From: Actinomucor elegans
Lineage: Eukaryota; Mucoromycota; Mucoromycetes; Mucorales; Mucoraceae
Length of the DNA: 64,000 bases
Assembly: GCA_026027325.1 (NCBI GenBank)
Contig: JAMSLZ010000004.1
Span: 930,001-994,000, forward strand
Direction of reading: 5' to 3'
In this document: positions 60,854-64,000 of the stretch, one piece after another
Layout: each line of letters begins with the position of its first letter
Numbering within the stretch: position 1 is the stretch's first letter
Translations under genes and position numbers: made by a program
Notes under the pieces: model-generated
What the model was told of the DNA's origin: nothing
What the model saw: only the letters and a program-made list of their open reading frames with translations
Database searches by the model: none

Positions 60854-62493
60854 GGTTTCTATGAAAAAGAAAAAATGGAGAAGAAAAGAGAAAAGGGAGC
60901 TGAATAAAAAGTTGAGATGAAATACTTTTTTTTCAGTTTCAAATAATCCAAAGCCAGCCATTTCTAAGCGGATTATATAATACTTTGCTGCCACTCCAGA
61001 ACCCTCTTTACTGGGCCCTTTTTTTTTCGTTATCTATATCGGGCTAAATGACGTGAAATCATTGGTCTCTTGTGCTATTTGGTCCCTTGTCAGAACCTTA
61101 TCACTTTGTTTTCGAAATCACTTGCAAGGGAGCTGTTACATATAAGATGACACAAATTAGTCGCTTAGTTAACACGAGCATAATAATTTACAGGTGGTAT
61201 GGTATCATATAGGTTATTTATCGATGAATCATTAACAGTATCATATACCCATGAATGTAAAGCTAAAATAGAATATCCAATAAATATAAAGCTTCACATT
61301 TGAATATAAATATCTTATCAATTGATGATATTAGACAGAAACTAGACCAGTGACTTAAAGATGGTTATATATTGTTAGAAGAAAAGCCGCTAATCATGGA
61401 CGATCCTATACTTAATGCATTTTAACCAGTTAGCAATTTCAAAAGATTCAACAGTTCATTCTAAACAGAGGACATTATTCAAATGCAAATTCTGGCCGGA
61501 TTCAATTTTGAGATCTCGAAATGAAGGAAAAACAATGAATTCCGAAAAAAAAATTCAACAATACAGCCTTATGACCAGAGTTTTCAGTATATTATTACTG
61601 ACAGAATTGATATATATATATATATATATATATATTTAAAAAACAGCAATTAATGCAGTACAATTGTTATAATAGAGGATATTTGTAAGTATTTTTTTTT
61701 AATGTATTTTTAGTACCAAAAACGCACGAGCTATGATGGTATTTCGAAAATCCCAAAGATTTGAATTTCCATGAGAGAATACTCAATACATCCAAGGAAA
61801 CGCGAAACAATGCTCGTATAGTTAGATGTACAATTGTTTAACAGGGTTTTCGTACATTGGCACTAAACGGTGGATTAAAGTCAAAATCATTTTTATTTTA
61901 TCCGTTCTGAGCAAGTAGTCGAAGTTATAGTTGAAATACAGAGCCCAATGAAAATTAATCAATATTTAAATGGCATAAGTCTATTGTATGCCGCACTTCA
62001 ATTATGCATAGGCATGCTTAAAATTGAACGATCAGGTTAGTTCTTGGTTAAATATCGCATCTGATGAGCAGGTCATGTACAGAATGAGTAGCTATATCAT
62101 ATAAAGGTTCCGGTATGCTTCAACAATGTTGACACTTTATTCAATATTTGTATACACGCGTAATTTGTATCTTTCAATAACTAAAACAGTTGTTTTGCTT
62201 TTATAAACCTTAATAATACATTCTGGCTAAAACAACAAACTTTCCACAGAAACAAGTTACTATTAAAGCAAAAATACCACTATATCGAGCGTTGGCTGTT
62301 GTATGCGTGCAAGATGAAGAGAATGCAGCAATAATATACATATAAATGAACCCCTAAGTTCTGTAGTCCCCTTAGCAATAATTATATTTATCATCCTGTT
62401 AAGTTTTCATTTAATTCCTTTTTTTTCTTATACTTTTACATTTGGGTGAATAAGAAACTACTTTTTCGTTTTTTTTCTTAACCTTCACTCAAC
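60854..62493. other. Intergenic between divergent genes
   Basis: Shared upstream DNA of the C2H2 factor and the Q/N/E-rich gene. It contains a TA run at about 61610-61635, a forward repeat copy at about 62025-62100 and a weak one near 61320. No gene is seen. Confidence 0.55.
62025..62100 (+). repeat. Forward copy of the ~165-bp repeat
   Basis: It reads TTGGTTAAATATCGCATCTG, then ATGAGCAGGTCATG, then TACAGAATGAGTAGCTATA, in the family order. Confidence 0.55.
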
Positions 62494-63895
62494 ATGCTCG
62501 TCAGAATCCAATTTCTTTTATGGAATCCTTCTATGTTGGATCCAATCAACTCAATACTAGATCTCGCTCAACCACCTCCCTCTCAAGGCAATACTCATAA
62601 CTCATCGTATCAAGGTTAAAGAATTGATTTTAGTCTAGATACCATTATGATTTAGTATTTTAACGCTTATATAATGCAGATGCTCAAGCAAATTTTGGTA
62701 ACACAGCACGCTCGATACATACTCGTCATGGAAACAGAACCATTATCATTCATAGAGAGGAATACACACGTTCAGCTTCTAATATGCAAACATCCAAAAC
62801 AACGACCACAACTAAAGAAGATGATCTACGAAGCGCTGCTTTAGCCGAGTTGAAAGACCAGCTTCGAAAGTATTTACATCCCAAACAATACCAACCGTCT
62901 ATTATCCCGTCTAAACCTAGTGCTATTGACAAAGCATCCGCCGAACGCGATATGATATACTTAAAAGTTGGGCAGAATCAGTATCAGCAATTTCAGCAAC
63001 ATCAACAGTGTCAGTGGTATCAGCGATGCCAACATCATCAAAAGCATCAACGCCAATGGCAACAGCATCAGCACCAACGACAACAGAGCCAGCAGGAAGA
63101 GGAAATAAGTAGCAAAAATCGACAGAGCGCAGAGATAAGTAGCAAAAACCAACAAAACGGAGAAGCAAGTGACAAAGACCAACATAATGGAGAAGAAAGT
63201 GGCAAAGACCAACAAAATGGAGAAGCAAGTGGCAAAAATCAACAAAGCGGGGAAGCAGATAATAAAAGCCAGCGGAACGAAGAAATTAGCAATGAAGTAC
63301 AGCAAGAAGAAGAAAGATACAGCGAAAGCCAACAAGAGGAGGGGACAAGTAACGATAATAACCACCAACAAGAGGAAATAATCCAAAAAAACAACGATAG
63401 TTATTATGAAGATACAGATAATAGTATATCTCAGTATCATAGCGTCCTATCCCAGAAAAAAGCCATGTCGCTTTTGGATAGTCCAGTCCCTACTTGTATT
63501 GACAGCCCTAGACAAGACCATGATAGTATAATAGATGATGAGACAGTAGCTGTGCCTCGTCGCAATGTAGTTTATTATAAACGTCGAGAGGACTATTACC
63601 CTCAGAACCAAATGGAAGAACGCATACAGGAGAAGAGCAATTTATCTCCTGCGGCCAATGACAATAGACGTCAAAGTGCAAAGTAAGTTGATTGGGCAAA
63701 GTCAATCATGCGCTTAGTTACTAAATAAGCTCAAGTACAATCATAGATAAAGCAACTACAAGAATTCATCCTGGTTCAATTGTAAAGGATAATGGAATGC
63801 CTATCTTTAAACCTTCAGAAACAAGTAGGAAGCCTAAAGCTATCTTTCGAAAGCTCAAAACTTTGGTTAAAAAACGAAATAAACATCGTATATAA
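62494..63895 (+). CDS. Low-complexity Q/N/E/S-rich protein, unknown function
   Basis: Three exons: first from the ATG at 62494 (MLVRIQFLLWNPSMLD) to about 62617 with donor GTTAAAG, second from about 62680 to 63682, third from about 63748 to 63895. The third acceptor was chosen (CTCAAG) because only it keeps the frame NTIIDKATTRIHPGSIVKDN. The protein has a short hydrophobic/Pro start, a segment DDLRSAALAELKDQLRKYL, a Gln/His-rich stretch, then about ten imperfect 9-11-residue repeats (SSKNQQNGEAS, SGKDQQNGEE) and a basic end (KAIFRKLKTLVKKRNKHRI). No known domain was recognised. The end might bind membrane or nucleic acid by charge. The exon borders are less certain than elsewhere. Confidence 0.6.
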
Positions 63896-64000
63896 GCACT
63901 ATTAGTAGAAAGAATAACTCGCTTGTATACCATTGTATTTGTATACCATGCTAACCTCTTTATCCAAAGTGTCTCTTTGACAGTCTTGAGCCTTACCCAA

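Overview
The window reads as nuclear DNA of a fungus with compact, intron-rich genes. Introns are mostly 45-65 nt, have GTAAGT-like donors and YAG acceptors, and intergenic DNA is very AT-rich with long poly(A) runs. The gene set (DH-BAR-SH3 Rho-GEF, F-BAR RhoGAP, peroxisomal ABC half-transporter, GOLD-PH-ORD oxysterol-binding protein, penta-EF-hand protein, fungal bZIP, Nrg1-like C2H2 factor) fits an early-diverging filamentous fungus, most likely Mucoromycota/Mucorales. That placement is inference. No bacterial operon, CRISPR or rRNA signal was seen. Gene models were built by hand: exons were joined where splice sites, phase and family similarity all agreed.

Layout. 0.2-6 kb: a PLP aminotransferase (+), a bZIP factor (-) and a NET-like nuclear protein (-). 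6-10 kb: gene-poor, holding a decayed dipeptidyl-peptidase-5-like pseudogene and a faint integrase-like trace. 10.4-16.5 kb: three minus-strand genes for secreted low-complexity proteins, each with a TATA box 60-80 nt upstream. Two of them share an acidic tail ending in four arginines, and one is frame-broken. 16.5-20.6 kb: empty apart from degenerate repeats. 20.6-26.4 kb: peroxisomal ABC half-transporter (16 exons) and F-BAR RhoGAP (9 exons), both +. 26.4-29.6 kb: a decayed array of a roughly 165-bp repeat. 29.7-32.7 kb: eIF5A (-), a tentative small gene (-) and a cytochrome P450 (+). 34.8-40.1 kb: DH-BAR-SH3 GEF (-) and MFS monocarboxylate-type transporter (-). 42.8-44.8 kb: ribosomal protein uL23 (-) and a FAR1-like zinc-binding protein (-). 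47.5-53.8 kb: a small cytochrome c oxidase-like subunit (+), then an Osh3-like lipid transfer protein, a penta-EF-hand protein and an ankyrin-Nudix NADH pyrophosphatase (all -). 54-59.8 kb: gene-poor, with a dead Tc1/mariner element and one intron-containing tRNA-Tyr. 59.8-63.9 kb: an Nrg1-like repressor (-) and a Q/N/E-rich unknown protein (+).

Themes. Peroxisome and lipid handling recurs (ABCD transporter, NUDT12-like enzyme with a PTS1-like end, Osh3-like protein with a FFAT motif, P450). Rho GTPase control is represented by one GEF and one GAP with membrane-bending domains. The rest is housekeeping translation and respiration plus four regulators. The most unusual items are the secreted acidic/tetra-arginine proteins, the interspersed ~165-bp repeat family found in nearly every gene desert, a predicted 5-nt micro-exon, three GC-AG introns, and the decayed peptidase and transposase genes.
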